From the NCBI GenBank assembly GCA_900770415.1, contig CAAGKN010000026.1, positions 1-64,000 of the forward strand: a DNA stretch of 64,000 bases, given 5' to 3'. A program made the position numbers and the translations under genes. The DNA is from Clostridia bacterium. Its GTDB lineage: Bacteria > Bacillota > Clostridia > TANB77 > CAG-508. Under the pieces are notes generated by a model, which saw nothing but the letters and a program-made list of their open reading frames with translations, ran no database searches and was not told the DNA's origin. Of the stretch, positions 20,407 through 29,205 are shown in pieces (the first letter of the stretch is position 1; every line of letters starts with the position of its first letter).

Positions 20407-21360
20407 TTATAGGTTTTCCCATAACTTTCCATCATATTTTGTTTCATCTAACTTATATTTAGTTTTGTTTAAATATTTATATGGGTCTTCTTGTAAGTTC
20501 CCTTTTGAAATCCAAATTCCAGTTAATTCTTTTTTGACTTGATTTTGACTTATTGTAAAATTGCCTGGTACTGATAATGCTCCATTTTCTATTTTTGTTG
20601 CACCATTCTCATTTGCAATTAATTTATTTGTATTTTTATATAAGAAATTAGCTTTATATCCATCTTGATTAGAAGGAGTTGGATTATATTCAAATCTTGG
20701 TACCCATAGTCTTATAATATCATTTTCATCTAACTCAGATACTATATCTCCAACTAATTTTTCTTTATTTGAAACTAAAACTGTTGCCCATATTCCGTTA
20801 TCATAATTGTACCATTCTGAATCATTTATAGTTGTTATTTTCCATGCTCCATTTAGATATTTTATTGGATATTTATACTCACCCTCTGTTATTTCTATCA
20901 AATCTAAATCTGGTCTGTTTGGAACTTCTAACTTTTCTCTTGATTTTACAGTTTTTATTTCTATTTTTTGGTCTTTGTTTCCCACTTTGTATGTTACTGA
21001 CATTACAATTTCTTTTACCAAATCTAGCTTATCTGTATTTCCTTCTATTTGATTATAATTAGTAACAGAAACTTGTGCCTTATATGGTTTATCCTCATTT
21101 GTTGATATTTTTCCATCTATACTGTTAATATAATTTTTTATATTTTCTTCTGTAACATCATCATAATACTGGTTTGCCACATATTCGAATGTGCTTGTTA
21201 TATATTCTAGTGCTTGTGACGATCTTTTCAAAGAGCTACTTGTTGCATATATATTATAAGCAAGTGTAGCTATAATACCAGCAAATAAAGTTGCTAATGC
21301 AACAGCTAACAAAGCATCTGCTCCTGTTATTCCTTTATTGCTTCTTAAAAATTTTTTCAT
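20407..21360 (-). CDS. Prepilin-like minor pilin
   Basis: N-terminal class III-type signal NKGITGADALLAVALATLF: cleavage is expected after the Gly, with Asp (not Glu) at +5, then a hydrophobic helix and a long globular domain of about 270 residues containing Trp-rich segments (NGAWKITTINDSEWYNYD; GIWISKGNL). Its position between prepilin peptidase and pilB suggests a minor pilin or tip adhesin. Its start overlaps the pilD stop by 4 bases. Confidence 0.65.
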   Translation of the reverse strand: MKKFLRSNKGITGADALLAVALATLFAGIIATLAYNIYATSSSLKRSSQALEYITSTFEYVANQYYDDVTEENIKNYINSIDGKISTNEDKPYKAQVSVTNYNQIEGNTDKLDLVKEIVMSVTYKVGNKDQKIEIKTVKSREKLEVPNRPDLDLIEITEGEYKYPIKYLNGAWKITTINDSEWYNYDNGIWATVLVSNKEKLVGDIVSELDENDIIRLWVPRFEYNPTPSNQDGYKANFLYKNTNKLIANENGATKIENGALSVPGNFTISQNQVKKELTGIWISKGNLQEDPYKYLNKTKYKLDETKYDGKLWENL

Positions 21361-22160
21361 ATATTAACTCCTAAAATAAAATTCTGTAATATTAGAAATG
21401 CAATATTGCTTATGCATAAATATGTTCCTATAGGTATTTTTTTTGAATCTTCTGCTATTATATTGCTTTTATTGTCTTTATTTTTAATTATTATTTGTGA
21501 AATTGCTATCATTAATAGTGTTGAAATAATAGATAATATAACAGCTTGTTCATTTGTTCCCAAAGCCATATAAAAACATAGCATTAAAATTGACAATGTA
21601 TAATTTTGCTTTCCTGTTTTCTTTAAAACTATTGTGTCAATTAAAAGAATTAACAAAAATATTATTAAATATATAGCATATTTATATATATCAAAATTAA
21701 ATATATATAAATATATTATATATACTGTGGTTACTATAACTCCGAATAATAAAACAGATTTTGAAATTGTATGGTTTTGATTTTCTATTCCTGATATTAA
21801 AAATAAAGTTGAAATATATAATAGTCCATATACTAAATACGCTATTATATTAATGCTTAAATTAAATACGTCTAGTTTTAATGTTAAGGCAAATAGTAAA
21901 AATGTTAAGCCTGAAAAAATTTCGAAAAGAAGATATCTTGGTTTTATTTTTTGTTTACAATATCTGCATTTTCCGCCTAAAAATATATAACTAAATATTG
22001 GAATCATATCTAAAAATTCTAATCTATGATTACAATTTGGGCAATATGATCTTTTATGTGTAATATCTTGCCCTAGTGGTATTCTATATGTTGCGAGTGT
22101 AAAAAAACTTCCAAATAGTGTTCCTATTATAAAAATTGTTATATATATTATTGCTTCCAA
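21357..22160 (-). CDS. pilD: Prepilin peptidase (PilD/GspO, A24 family)
   Basis: Polytopic aspartyl protease that cleaves and methylates prepilins. The N-terminal cytoplasmic domain has paired CPNC...CRYC cysteines (about residues 41-69) and ends KPRYLLFE. Eight or so membrane helices follow; the first catalytic-type Asp is probably within LLIDTIVLKKTG (about residue 175). The C-terminal part is less conserved than usual (no GxGD seen), so activity is likely but not certain. Length 267. Confidence 0.85.
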   Translation of the reverse strand: MEAIIYITIFIIGTLFGSFFTLATYRIPLGQDITHKRSYCPNCNHRLEFLDMIPIFSYIFLGGKCRYCKQKIKPRYLLFEIFSGLTFLLFALTLKLDVFNLSINIIAYLVYGLLYISTLFLISGIENQNHTISKSVLLFGVIVTTVYIIYLYIFNFDIYKYAIYLIIFLLILLIDTIVLKKTGKQNYTLSILMLCFYMALGTNEQAVILSIISTLLMIAISQIIIKNKDNKSNIIAEDSKKIPIGTYLCISNIAFLILQNFILGVNI

Positions 22161-22196
22161 TATTATTTCTCCTTTTATCTTCCCCTAATAGATTTT

Positions 22197-22223
22197 TAGG
22201 CATATACATATAATGCATATGCC
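22197..22223. terminator. Hairpin between pilA and pilD
   Basis: AGGCATAT / ATATGCCT stem in the 90-base gap downstream of the pilin gene. Such a hairpin could reduce read-through from the highly expressed pilin into the rest of the operon. It has no clear T-tail. Confidence 0.4.
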
Positions 22224-22254
22224 TCGCAAATTCGCAATTAATGATACTTTTTGA

Positions 22255-22482
22255 TTATAGTTCAAAGTCTGTAACATTGTGTTCATTATTATCGATCATT
22301 ACTTTTCCACTTGATAAGTTTCTTTCTGCATTTGCTGCTATTTGTGTATTTGCTGCTCCCTCTTTTGCTTTTGTAAATAATCCTCCGTTAATAGCAACTG
22401 TTACAGAAACACCTACTAATATTAACATTACGATTATTGTTATTACTAAAGCAACTAATGTAATACCTTTTTGTCCTTTCAT
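22255..22482 (-). CDS. Major pilin-like protein
   Basis: Prepilin with leader MKGQKG and mature start ITLVALVITIIVMLILVGVSVTV, then a short 45-residue globular tail (AINGGLFTKAKEGAANTQIAAN). The usual Glu at +5 is Ala. Only 75 residues, so it is a minimal pilin or pseudopilin of the GITLVALVI type seen in Clostridia. It is preceded by AGGAGGGGAAC and stands between the PilO-side genes and pilD. Confidence 0.75.
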   Translation of the reverse strand: MKGQKGITLVALVITIIVMLILVGVSVTVAINGGLFTKAKEGAANTQIAANAERNLSSGKVMIDNNEHNVTDFEL

Positions 22483-22556
22483 CTTTTGTTCCCCTCCTTT
22501 ATTTTTTAATTTAATTGTATATATTTATATATATAAATATTACCGAAAGTTATATA

Positions 22557-22576
22557 TCCTTTCGCTTTACGAAAGG
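22557..22576 (-). terminator. Hairpin before the pilin gene
   Basis: CCTTTCG / CGAAAGG stem located after the Thr/Asn-rich protein and before pilA; it may attenuate the upstream pilM-pilO transcript. Confidence 0.4.
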
Positions 22577-22588
22577 TTTTGTTTTGGG

Positions 22589-23020
22589 CTATCTTGTTTT
22601 GCCACCTTGTCCTCCAGTAAAGTCCTCGTTTCTATCTACTGTGTTTGTTGTTTTATTTCCTGCTGTATTTGTATTTTTTGTATTTGTTGTTGTATTTGTA
22701 TTGCTAGTTGTATTTGTTGTGCTTTCTGTTGTGTAATCTTCAAATGGATTTACTTTTCCTTTGTTGTAATCTTTTGTACTTGCATACACACTTAAATCTG
22801 AACTATCTATATAATATGTTTTTACTATATTCTCACTACTTCTACTCATTGTTTCATTTAATTCTTCTTGAACTTCTTCTGTTAGTTGATATGGTTTTAA
22901 TGCAGTAGGCACTACTTTATTATTAGGTACATAATCATAAAATATTAGACCTAATACAAGTACTATTACAACTAGTAATAATAAGAATATAAAAATTTCT
23001 TTTATAATTGTTTTTGCCAT
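22589..23020 (-). CDS. Single-pass membrane protein in the pilus operon
   Basis: 143 residues from the ATG at 23020, chosen for its GGAGGAAGG ribosome binding site (an upstream in-frame ATG lies in the previous gene's end). It has a transmembrane helix at about residues 10-30, an extracellular region with YVPNNKVVPTALKPYQLTEEV, and a low-complexity Thr/Asn tail (residues 105-130) ending GGQGGKTR. It occupies the place where pilP would be in other operons but shows no recognisable PilP domain. Unknown. Confidence 0.65.
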   Translation of the reverse strand: MAKTIIKEIFIFLLLLVVIVLVLGLIFYDYVPNNKVVPTALKPYQLTEEVQEELNETMSRSSENIVKTYYIDSSDLSVYASTKDYNKGKVNPFEDYTTESTTNTTSNTNTTTNTKNTNTAGNKTTNTVDRNEDFTGGQGGKTR

Positions 23021-23033
23021 GCCTTCCTCCAAA

Positions 23034-23768
23034 TTATTCATTTAATTTTATTCCTACATTTTCCACTGTAAATGTAGCATATAATGTAATTCCATCATTT
23101 TTCTTTTTTGTAGTTTCTTTTTGTGTATTATTTGTTGTTTGTTGATTATTTGTAGATGTAGTTGTTTTATTAGTTGTTGTAGCATTTTGTGTTGTATCTT
23201 TTTCTTCATTTTCTGATTCGCTCTTAGATGATTTTGTTGCTATTTCTTCTGATGAAATTTTAAAATCTTTAATTTCAAATTTTAATTCATCGTCATCTTC
23301 TAGGCTATATATAAAATCTGTAATCCCTATATATTTTCCTTCTAAGTTGAAATTCAAGTTGTATACATCATCTGCATTTGTAGATTTAACATCTAGTGTA
23401 AGTGTTACTCCATTTTTTGTAGCATAGTTTCCTATAATTGTCCATAAATATTCTATATTATATTTTTCAACTTGAATTACTCCCAAATTTGATTTAGCTT
23501 CTGGATTGTTTATTGTTTTTGCTTGATATTGTTGTTTAACTGTTTTCAACTCTCTAACTACTTTATCTAAATTTTCTATTGAATTTGGATAAGTTTGAGC
23601 TGAAATTTCTTTGCTTGTATTAAATTTTTGTTCTAAATTGTTACTTGCACTTTTAATATCGTTTATACTTTCAAGCTTAAGTGTACCAACTTTTAGGCTC
23701 TTTACTCCTATTGTATACCCTAATCCAATTAACAATATTATTATAACTGAAATTAATATTTTTTTCAC
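23034..23768 (-). CDS. PilO-like pilus alignment protein
   Basis: 244 residues with one N-terminal membrane helix (residues 4-22), a coiled coil, and a C-terminal ferredoxin-like domain typical of PilO (YNIEYLWTIIGNYATKNGVTLTLDV; FNLEGKYIGITDFIYSLEDDDELKFEIKDFKI). A Thr/Gln/Asn-rich insert precedes the last strand. Immediately downstream of the PilM-PilN fusion, as expected for the alignment complex. Confidence 0.75.
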   Translation of the reverse strand: MKKILISVIIILLIGLGYTIGVKSLKVGTLKLESINDIKSASNNLEQKFNTSKEISAQTYPNSIENLDKVVRELKTVKQQYQAKTINNPEAKSNLGVIQVEKYNIEYLWTIIGNYATKNGVTLTLDVKSTNADDVYNLNFNLEGKYIGITDFIYSLEDDDELKFEIKDFKISSEEIATKSSKSESENEEKDTTQNATTTNKTTTSTNNQQTTNNTQKETTKKKNDGITLYATFTVENVGIKLNE

Positions 23769-23783
23769 AGCCTACTCCTCTTT

Positions 23784-25418
23784 TTAATAATTTAAGTTCC
23801 CTGTTATTGTAACTTTAACAACTTCTTCTGTTTTTGTTCCAGCAGTTGATGTTACATCAATTAGAATTCCTTCATTTTTTATTCCTGCAATAAAATATCC
23901 TAATTGTTCATATTTTTTTGCTTGTGCTTCTATTTGTATTGTTTTTCCTGTTGTATTTGTAATAGATAATAATTGTACTTCTTTTGGTATTACAAACATT
24001 ATCTTGTTTAGCAAATTAGGAATTGCATTTTTCTTTGCATTTATTTCTGAAATTCTCTCATTTTGTTTATCTATTTGTTCTATTAATGATTGATAATCGC
24101 TTTTTCTAGTATTTAATAAGTTTGTATATTTTTCTACTTCGCCTATTTTTACTTGTGAATCATCTATGAATGCTTGAACTTCTGCATCTTTTTTGCTTAT
24201 TTGTGCCATTAGTACTTTTTCAAATGAAATATAAACTACTATTAAAAGTAAAACTGCTATTGCACTTCTAAGTAGCCATCTTTCTGTATTGTCTAAGCCT
24301 CCTCCAAGGTCAAGTTTAAATAAATTTGACAATTTACTAGAACCAGATTTTCCAGTTGAAGGTTTATTTTTAGATTTTCCTCCAATTTCTAATGATGAAA
24401 GCATTTCTAGTTTTCCATTTTTCTTGAAATTAACCTCTCTTGTTCCTAATCCTAGTCCCTCTAGTGCTAATGCTATTGCTGAATTTACTTCTATATAGTC
24501 TTTTATGTTTATTTTTAAATTACTTTTTTTAGCAAAGAATGGTGTCAATATTTCACATTTTTTGTCTGGAAAGCTTTCTTGAAAATATAAGTCTATATTG
24601 TTAATTACACTTGCTGCTCCTGTTATATATATATCTTCAATTTCTATTCCATTTTCAATAATAATTTCTTTTGTTTTTGATATTATATTATATAACCTAG
24701 GTACAATATCCTCTAAATATTCATTTTCTTCTACTTGAAGTCCTTGTCCTTCTGTTGTATATATTGTAGTGTTTTTGCATATTTCATAAGCTTTTGCATA
24801 AGAATTTTCTTTTAGTGATATTGCATCTAGTATTTGTTTCATTCCATCGTCTATTATATCAACTCTTTGAATTTTTCCATTTGCTATTGTTGTAAAGCTT
24901 GTTTTTTCTTCTATATTTATTATCATGCTATTTCTTTTGTCTGCAAAAGTATTTAATGTTTTTATTGCAACAGGTTCTGGAACTATGTTGCTTACTCTAT
25001 ATCCATCTAAAGCTTGTAATCTACTTACTATACTTGCTTTATCTACATAAGTGTACATAACTCCCGTTTTGTCTTTATCGTCATAATTTTCTAATAGCAT
25101 TCTTCTATATTCTGTAGCGTTTCTATTTTTGCCTTTTTCATTGCAAAAATAGTCAAATTCTGTATTTATTGCCTTTTCTAAATCTTTTTTATTAAGCAAG
25201 CTAAAGACATTAGAATAAGTATATTGTTCGTCTGATAAATTAGTACTTATTGGAGTTTTAAAGCTAAATGTTTCTGTTACAATCTGTTTAATAGCTTTTT
25301 CTAAATCATCATAGAACTTTATTCCGTAAGATTCTATTTTTACTGTTTCACGTTCTTTTGAGGTTTTAGCATATTTAATTATATTGTTTTCTATATAAAG
25401 TCCTAAACAGCTTTGCAT
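23784..25418 (-). CDS. pilM: PilM-PilN fusion, pilus alignment complex
   Basis: 544 residues. Residues 1-340 are an actin-like PilM domain (CLGLYIENNIIKYAK; MIINIEEKTSFTTIANGKI; DIYITGAASVINNIDLYF). A linker, a transmembrane helix (about 395-420) and a coiled-coil/PilN domain follow (LLSITNTTGKTIQIEAQAKKYEQLGYFIAGI). PilM and PilN are normally separate and bind through a short PilN N-terminal peptide; here they are joined. The start at 25418 follows AAGGAGAAAAAG; the longer reading frame has no ribosome binding site. First gene of the pilus operon. Confidence 0.85.
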   Translation of the reverse strand: MQSCLGLYIENNIIKYAKTSKERETVKIESYGIKFYDDLEKAIKQIVTETFSFKTPISTNLSDEQYTYSNVFSLLNKKDLEKAINTEFDYFCNEKGKNRNATEYRRMLLENYDDKDKTGVMYTYVDKASIVSRLQALDGYRVSNIVPEPVAIKTLNTFADKRNSMIINIEEKTSFTTIANGKIQRVDIIDDGMKQILDAISLKENSYAKAYEICKNTTIYTTEGQGLQVEENEYLEDIVPRLYNIISKTKEIIIENGIEIEDIYITGAASVINNIDLYFQESFPDKKCEILTPFFAKKSNLKINIKDYIEVNSAIALALEGLGLGTREVNFKKNGKLEMLSSLEIGGKSKNKPSTGKSGSSKLSNLFKLDLGGGLDNTERWLLRSAIAVLLLIVVYISFEKVLMAQISKKDAEVQAFIDDSQVKIGEVEKYTNLLNTRKSDYQSLIEQIDKQNERISEINAKKNAIPNLLNKIMFVIPKEVQLLSITNTTGKTIQIEAQAKKYEQLGYFIAGIKNEGILIDVTSTAGTKTEEVVKVTITGNLNY

Positions 25419-25646
25419 CTTTTTCTCCTTAGTTTTTATTGTTTTATATTTTTTACTAATATTTATGGTTTGCAATATTCTATTTTGTTAAACTTGAATT
25501 TTTTTAATGCTCATCCAAAATATACTATTATGACCAAAATTTCTATAGATATATTTTATAATATAGTCCTTAAAAGTCAATATTTTTGGATTAATTGTAA
25601 TCTAATTGTAATATTAATGTAATATTAATTTAAAAAATATTTTTTT

Positions 25647-25675
25647 GCATATTTTTAGTATTTCAGGAAATTATA
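25647..25675 (+). promoter_or_regulatory. Possible forespore (sigma-G-like) promoter for dodecin-spoVA
   Basis: GCATA at 25647-25651, a 17-base gap and AATTATA at 25669-25675 loosely match the sigma-F/G consensus upstream of a spoVA operon. The match is partial and rests mostly on the genes downstream. Confidence 0.3.
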
Positions 25676-25707
25676 TTATTATCTTTATTTTGGAGGTTTA
25701 ATAAAGC

Positions 25708-25920
25708 ATGGCAATTGAAAAACATTTAAAATTAACTGGCATTTCTAATGTTTCTTGGAAAGATGCAATTACTAAAACTATATTAGAAGCATCTAAAACA
25801 ATAGATTATATTTCATATGTTACAGTCTTAGAGCAAAAAGCAAAAATAGATGGTAATAAAATAATAGAATACTATTCTACTATTGATCTTTGTTTTAGCA
25901 TTGATGAAAAAAGAATTTAA
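25708..25920 (+). CDS. Dodecin-family small protein
   Basis: 70 residues: KHLKLTGISNVSWKDAITKTILEASKTIDYISYVTVLEQKAKIDGNKIIEY fits the beta-alpha-beta-beta dodecin fold (K-x-x-E/L-x-G-x-S-x-x-S-W-x-x-A). Dodecins are dodecameric flavin- or CoA-binding shells. The gene lies 12 bases before spoVAC and probably shares its transcript, which suggests expression in the forespore. GGAGG lies 13 bases before the ATG. Confidence 0.75.
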   Translation: MAIEKHLKLTGISNVSWKDAITKTILEASKTIDYISYVTVLEQKAKIDGNKIIEYYSTIDLCFSIDEKRI

Positions 25921-25932
25921 AGGAGGATTGTT

Positions 25933-26397
25933 ATGGAACCTATAAACACACAAAAAGAATATCAAAAATATGTTGATAAAAAGTCGCCAAATTCACCAAT
26001 ATGGAAAAACTGTTTAAATGCATTTTGGGTTGGTGGTTTAATTTGTACAATTGGGCAATTCATAATGGAAGTTTGTAAATTTAGAGGCCTATCGCAAGAT
26101 ATTAGTTCTACAATTGTTTCTATATTGTTAATATTTTTAAGTGCATTCTTAACAGGTCTTAATATATTCAATAAAGTCGGAAAATTTGCAGGTGCCGGTT
26201 CTCTTGTTCCAATTACAGGTTTTGCAAACTCAATAGTTTCTCCTGCAATGGAATATAAGTCAGAAGGCTATGTTATGGGAGTTGGCGCAAAGATGTTTAC
26301 TGTAGCAGGTCCCGTGTTGGTTTATGGAATTTCTGCATCAATTTTAGTTGGAATAGTGTATTTGATTTTTAATACACAAGCCATAACATTAGTATAA
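25933..26397 (+). CDS. spoVAC: Stage V sporulation protein AC
   Basis: Membrane protein of the SpoVA channel that moves dipicolinic acid into the developing spore and out on germination. Starts with a soluble N-terminus (EYQKYVDKKSPNSPIWKNCLNAFWVGG), then four to five helices, with the characteristic FNKVGKFAGAGSLVPITGFANSIVSPAMEYKSEGYV. 154 residues. AGGAGG precedes the ATG. Intact. Confidence 0.95.
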   Translation: MEPINTQKEYQKYVDKKSPNSPIWKNCLNAFWVGGLICTIGQFIMEVCKFRGLSQDISSTIVSILLIFLSAFLTGLNIFNKVGKFAGAGSLVPITGFANSIVSPAMEYKSEGYVMGVGAKMFTVAGPVLVYGISASILVGIVYLIFNTQAITLV

Positions 26398-26453
26398 GCA
26401 AATTTTATTAAAATAAACAAATTGGAATTATATATTTATTCTGGAGGTATGGT

Positions 26454-27458
26454 ATGAAAAAAATAGGTTCTCAAACAATTAAATTTGATAATCCAATTAC
26501 AATATTGGATACAGCTTGTATTGTTGGGCCAAAGGAAGCTGATGGACCTCTTGCACAGTATTTTGACAAGTGTTTAGAAGATGAATTTTGGGGAGAAAAA
26601 ACTTGGGAAAAGGCCGAAAGTAAAATTATAAAAGAAACTGTAAATTTGAGTATTATAAAATCAAAAATATCAGCTGATCAAATAGATTATTGTTTTGCAG
26701 GAGATTTACTTAATCAGTGTATATCTTCTAGTTTTGGATTAAGAGATTTAAATATTCCTTTTTTCGGAATTTTTGGTGCTTGTTCAACTTTTATTGAAGC
26801 TTTAAGTTTAGGTTCTGTTTTTATTGATGGTAATGGTGCAAATAATATTCTTTGTGCTGCTTCTAGTCATTTTTGTAGCGCAGAAAAGCAATTTAGATTT
26901 CCTTTGGAACTTGGAAATCAAAGGCCGCCTACATCTCAATGGACTGTTACAGGTTCAGGTTCTGCAATAATCTCTAAAACAGGTCAAGGTCCTTTTATTA
27001 CAAGTATAACTACTGGAAAAATAGTTGATATGGGTATAAAAGATGCAAATAATATGGGAGCTGCAATGGCACCTGCTTTTGTAGATACTTTAGTTACACA
27101 TTTTAAAGATACTGGCAGAAATCCAAGTTATTATGACGGAATATTTTCTGGCGATTTAGGCTATATCGGTAAAGAAATTTCAATAGAACTATGTCAAGCT
27201 AAAGGTTATAACATTAAAAATAATTATAATGATTGTGGAGTAATGATTTTTGATAAGGAAAACCAAGATACTCATTCTGGAGGTTCTGGTTGTGCTTGTT
27301 GTGCCAGTGTGTTTTCTGGATATCTATTTAATCAGTTAAAGCAAAAAAAATTAAAGAAAATTCTTTTAGTAGCAACAGGTGCACTTACTAATGCAACTTC
27401 TTCTCAGCAAGGCGAATCAATTCCTGGAATTGCACATGCGATTTCTATAGAAATTTAA
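26454..27458 (+). CDS. spoVAD: Stage V sporulation protein AD
   Basis: Soluble thiolase-fold protein that binds dipicolinic acid and attaches to the SpoVA channel. TLDTACIVGPKEADGPL-type N-terminus, FGIFGACSTFIEAL (about residue 105), and the C-terminal HSGGSGCACCASVFSG. 334 residues; all Gly codons in frame. Confidence 0.95.
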   Translation: MKKIGSQTIKFDNPITILDTACIVGPKEADGPLAQYFDKCLEDEFWGEKTWEKAESKIIKETVNLSIIKSKISADQIDYCFAGDLLNQCISSSFGLRDLNIPFFGIFGACSTFIEALSLGSVFIDGNGANNILCAASSHFCSAEKQFRFPLELGNQRPPTSQWTVTGSGSAIISKTGQGPFITSITTGKIVDMGIKDANNMGAAMAPAFVDTLVTHFKDTGRNPSYYDGIFSGDLGYIGKEISIELCQAKGYNIKNNYNDCGVMIFDKENQDTHSGGSGCACCASVFSGYLFNQLKQKKLKKILLVATGALTNATSSQQGESIPGIAHAISIEI

Positions 27459-27492
27459 ACAAATTTCAATTTACAGAAAGGATGTAATATGA

Positions 27493-27883
27493 ATGGAAGA
27501 TTTTTTTAATAATTTAAATTGGATTATGCTTTTAAAAGCTTTTGTTGTTGGTGGATTAATTTGTATTATTGGTCAAATTTTAATTGACAAAACTAAATTA
27601 ACTCCAGCAAGAATTTTAGTTATATTTGTAACAAGTGGTGCGATTTTACGGAGGATTAGGTATATATCAATATTTAGTTAATTTTGCAGGTGCAGGTGCA
27701 ACCGTTCCCTTAACTGGTTTTGGAAACTTATTAGCCAAAGGAGCGATTGAAAAAGTTCAGCAAAATGGTCTTGTTGGTGCATTTACTGGTGGTACTTCTG
27801 CAGCTGCTGGTGGAATTGCTGCAGCAATATTCTTTGGATATATTGCTTCCTTAATTTCAAAGCCCAAAATGAAAAAGCAATAA
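27493..27883 (+). CDS. spoVAE: Stage V sporulation protein AE, read through one CGG +1 frameshift
   Basis: Third channel component. Zero frame runs 52 codons (FVVGGLICIIGQILIDKTKLTPARILVIFVTSGAIL) then CGG. Skipping C gives GAILGGLGIYQYLVNFAGAGATVPLTGFG and a normal C-terminus to 27883; 129 residues in total. Without the shift the frame stops 10 codons later, losing most membrane helices. This is the only site on the + strand, so the pattern is not tied to one strand of the assembly. Confidence 0.93.
27649..27651 (+). other. spoVAE: CGG +1 recoding site in spoVAE
   Basis: Zero frame ATT TTA CGG AGG ATT; shifted frame ATT TTA (C) GGA GGA TTA GGT restores the conserved GGLG. Confidence 0.86.
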
Positions 27884-27888
27884 AATAA

Positions 27889-27921
27889 AGCGTTAGTATT
27901 TGTTTTATACTAACGCTTTTA
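27889..27921. terminator. Bidirectional terminator between spoVAE and the gene at 27.9-28.7 kb
   Basis: AAAGCGTTAGTAT / ATACTAACGCTTTT hairpin. The frameshifted stop codon of the facing gene lies at 27919-27921, inside the terminator arm, which supports that stop as real. Confidence 0.75.
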
Positions 27922-28669
27922 CTTTTCTATTTCTTTATCTTTATGTTCATCTCTTCCTTTAGTTTCTGCAGCCTTTATTGCTTTTTCTTCATCTACTCTT
28001 ACTCGAAATCCGCTCCGAATCTCTTATTCCCTTTGATATATTTGCGTTTGTTTTGTATTCTGTTGGTTCTGGCAATAGTTTTTGTTTTTTATTAGATTTA
28101 CTAAAAAATTTCTTTATTCTTTCTTTTAATGATGGCTTGTTTACCCTCTCGTAAACTTCAGCATTTAATCTTTTATTTTGAAATGTTATTTTGTTGTTGC
28201 ATTTTAATAATTGCTTGTTCGTATGGCTTTGCAAATATTCTTCATTTCTTATAATTTTGCCATCTTGTAATGCTCCAATTATAAATTCTGGTGGAATGCA
28301 ATATTGTCCATCTTCTAATTCTTCAAAAATTCCAGCCTTTTCTTCAAAAACGCTTTTAGGTATTTTTAAAATTATTGCTGTTTTTCCCCTATTTTTTCCA
28401 TCGCCATTTGCATATTGCATTAATGGTAATATCAAGTCATTATACATTACTGTATTTGATAAATCCAATGTTGGTTTTCCCATTGATGTGTTGTTAAAAA
28501 TCCCTTTTTCGAAAAATGGTTTGTATTCAGCATCTGTATTGTGTATTCCTATAATATAATCTTCATCTAGATAATTTTCTTTTATAAATCTTTGTTGGCT
28601 ATCGTTAATAGCAACGCCTTCTTTGCCTTTTTTATACCATTCATATAATATTTTTCTTTCACTTTTCAT
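27919..28669 (-). CDS. Unknown protein, apparently read through one CGG +1 frameshift near its end
   Basis: Zero frame: 226 residues ending IRDSERISSKSR. At codon 220 a CGG is followed by ATT; skipping C gives SEGFRVRVDEEKAIKAAETKGRDEHKDKEIEK and ends in the terminator arm at 27919 (249 residues). No known motif is firmly recognised. The first half (IIGIHNTDAEYKPFFEKGIF; GKTAIILKIPKSVFE; IPPEFIIGAL) has the flavour of an ADP-ribosyltransferase-like fold, but this is only impression. The C-terminal half is basic. With no family to compare, the frameshift here rests only on the rule seen in the other nine genes. Confidence 0.6.
28010..28012 (-). other. Candidate CGG +1 recoding site in the unknown gene
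   Basis: Zero frame TCG GAG CGG ATT TCG; shifted frame GAG (C) GGA TTT CGA continues 30 codons to a stop inside the terminator. The weakest-supported site because the family is unknown. Confidence 0.55.
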
Positions 28670-28795
28670 CTGTATACCTCTTTTTACATTTTATATATTT
28701 AGTTGTTTTGTGTCAATACAAATATTAGAATAAAGTAATATAGTCACCATTTTCAATCCCCATTATATATAAGGCTTCGATTTTTCCTATACAAT

Positions 28796-28820
28796 AAAAA
28801 AAGAAGCCTTACTAGACTTC
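28796..28820 (-). terminator. Terminator after rplT
   Basis: On the minus strand GAAGTCT AGTA AGGCTTC (one G-T pair) is followed by seven T. It lies 13 bases downstream of the rplT stop. Confidence 0.7.
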
Positions 28821-28832
28821 ATTTTTTATACT

Positions 28833-29183
28833 TTATGCTTTTTTTGATATTTCTGCAATTTCAGTAAATGCTTTAGGATCATTTACAGCTAAATCAGCTA
28901 ACATTTTTCTGTTTATTGTTACATTAGCTTTTTTTAGTCCTGCTATCATTTTGCTATATGTTGTTCCATTCATTCTAGCTGCTGCATTTATTCTTGCTAT
29001 CCATAACTTTCTAAAATCACTTTTTTTATCTTTTCTTCCTACATAAGCATAAGATAATGATTTTAAAACTGCTTGGTTTGCATTTCTAAATCTATAGCTT
29101 TTTGCTCCAAAATATCCTTTTGCTTGTTTTAATACTTTTTTATGTTTTTTTCTTGTTATTCTTGCTGTTTTTACTCTTGCCAT
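28833..29183 (-). CDS. rplT: 50S ribosomal protein L20
   Basis: 116 residues, starts MARVKTARITRKKHKKVLKQAKGYFG, basic N-terminal extension then a helical globular domain (KMIAGLKKANVTINRKMLADLA). L20 binds 23S rRNA early in assembly and in Firmicutes represses its own operon at the infC leader. Confidence 0.98.
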   Translation of the reverse strand: MARVKTARITRKKHKKVLKQAKGYFGAKSYRFRNANQAVLKSLSYAYVGRKDKKSDFRKLWIARINAAARMNGTTYSKMIAGLKKANVTINRKMLADLAVNDPKAFTEIAEISKKA

Positions 29184-29205
29184 TTTTTATTCACCTTCCT
29201 ATTTT

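Noticed and set aside
20407..21360. Further CGG frameshift in the minor pilin gene
   Set aside because: No in-frame CGG; the gene ends naturally with a stop shortly before pilB's upstream region.
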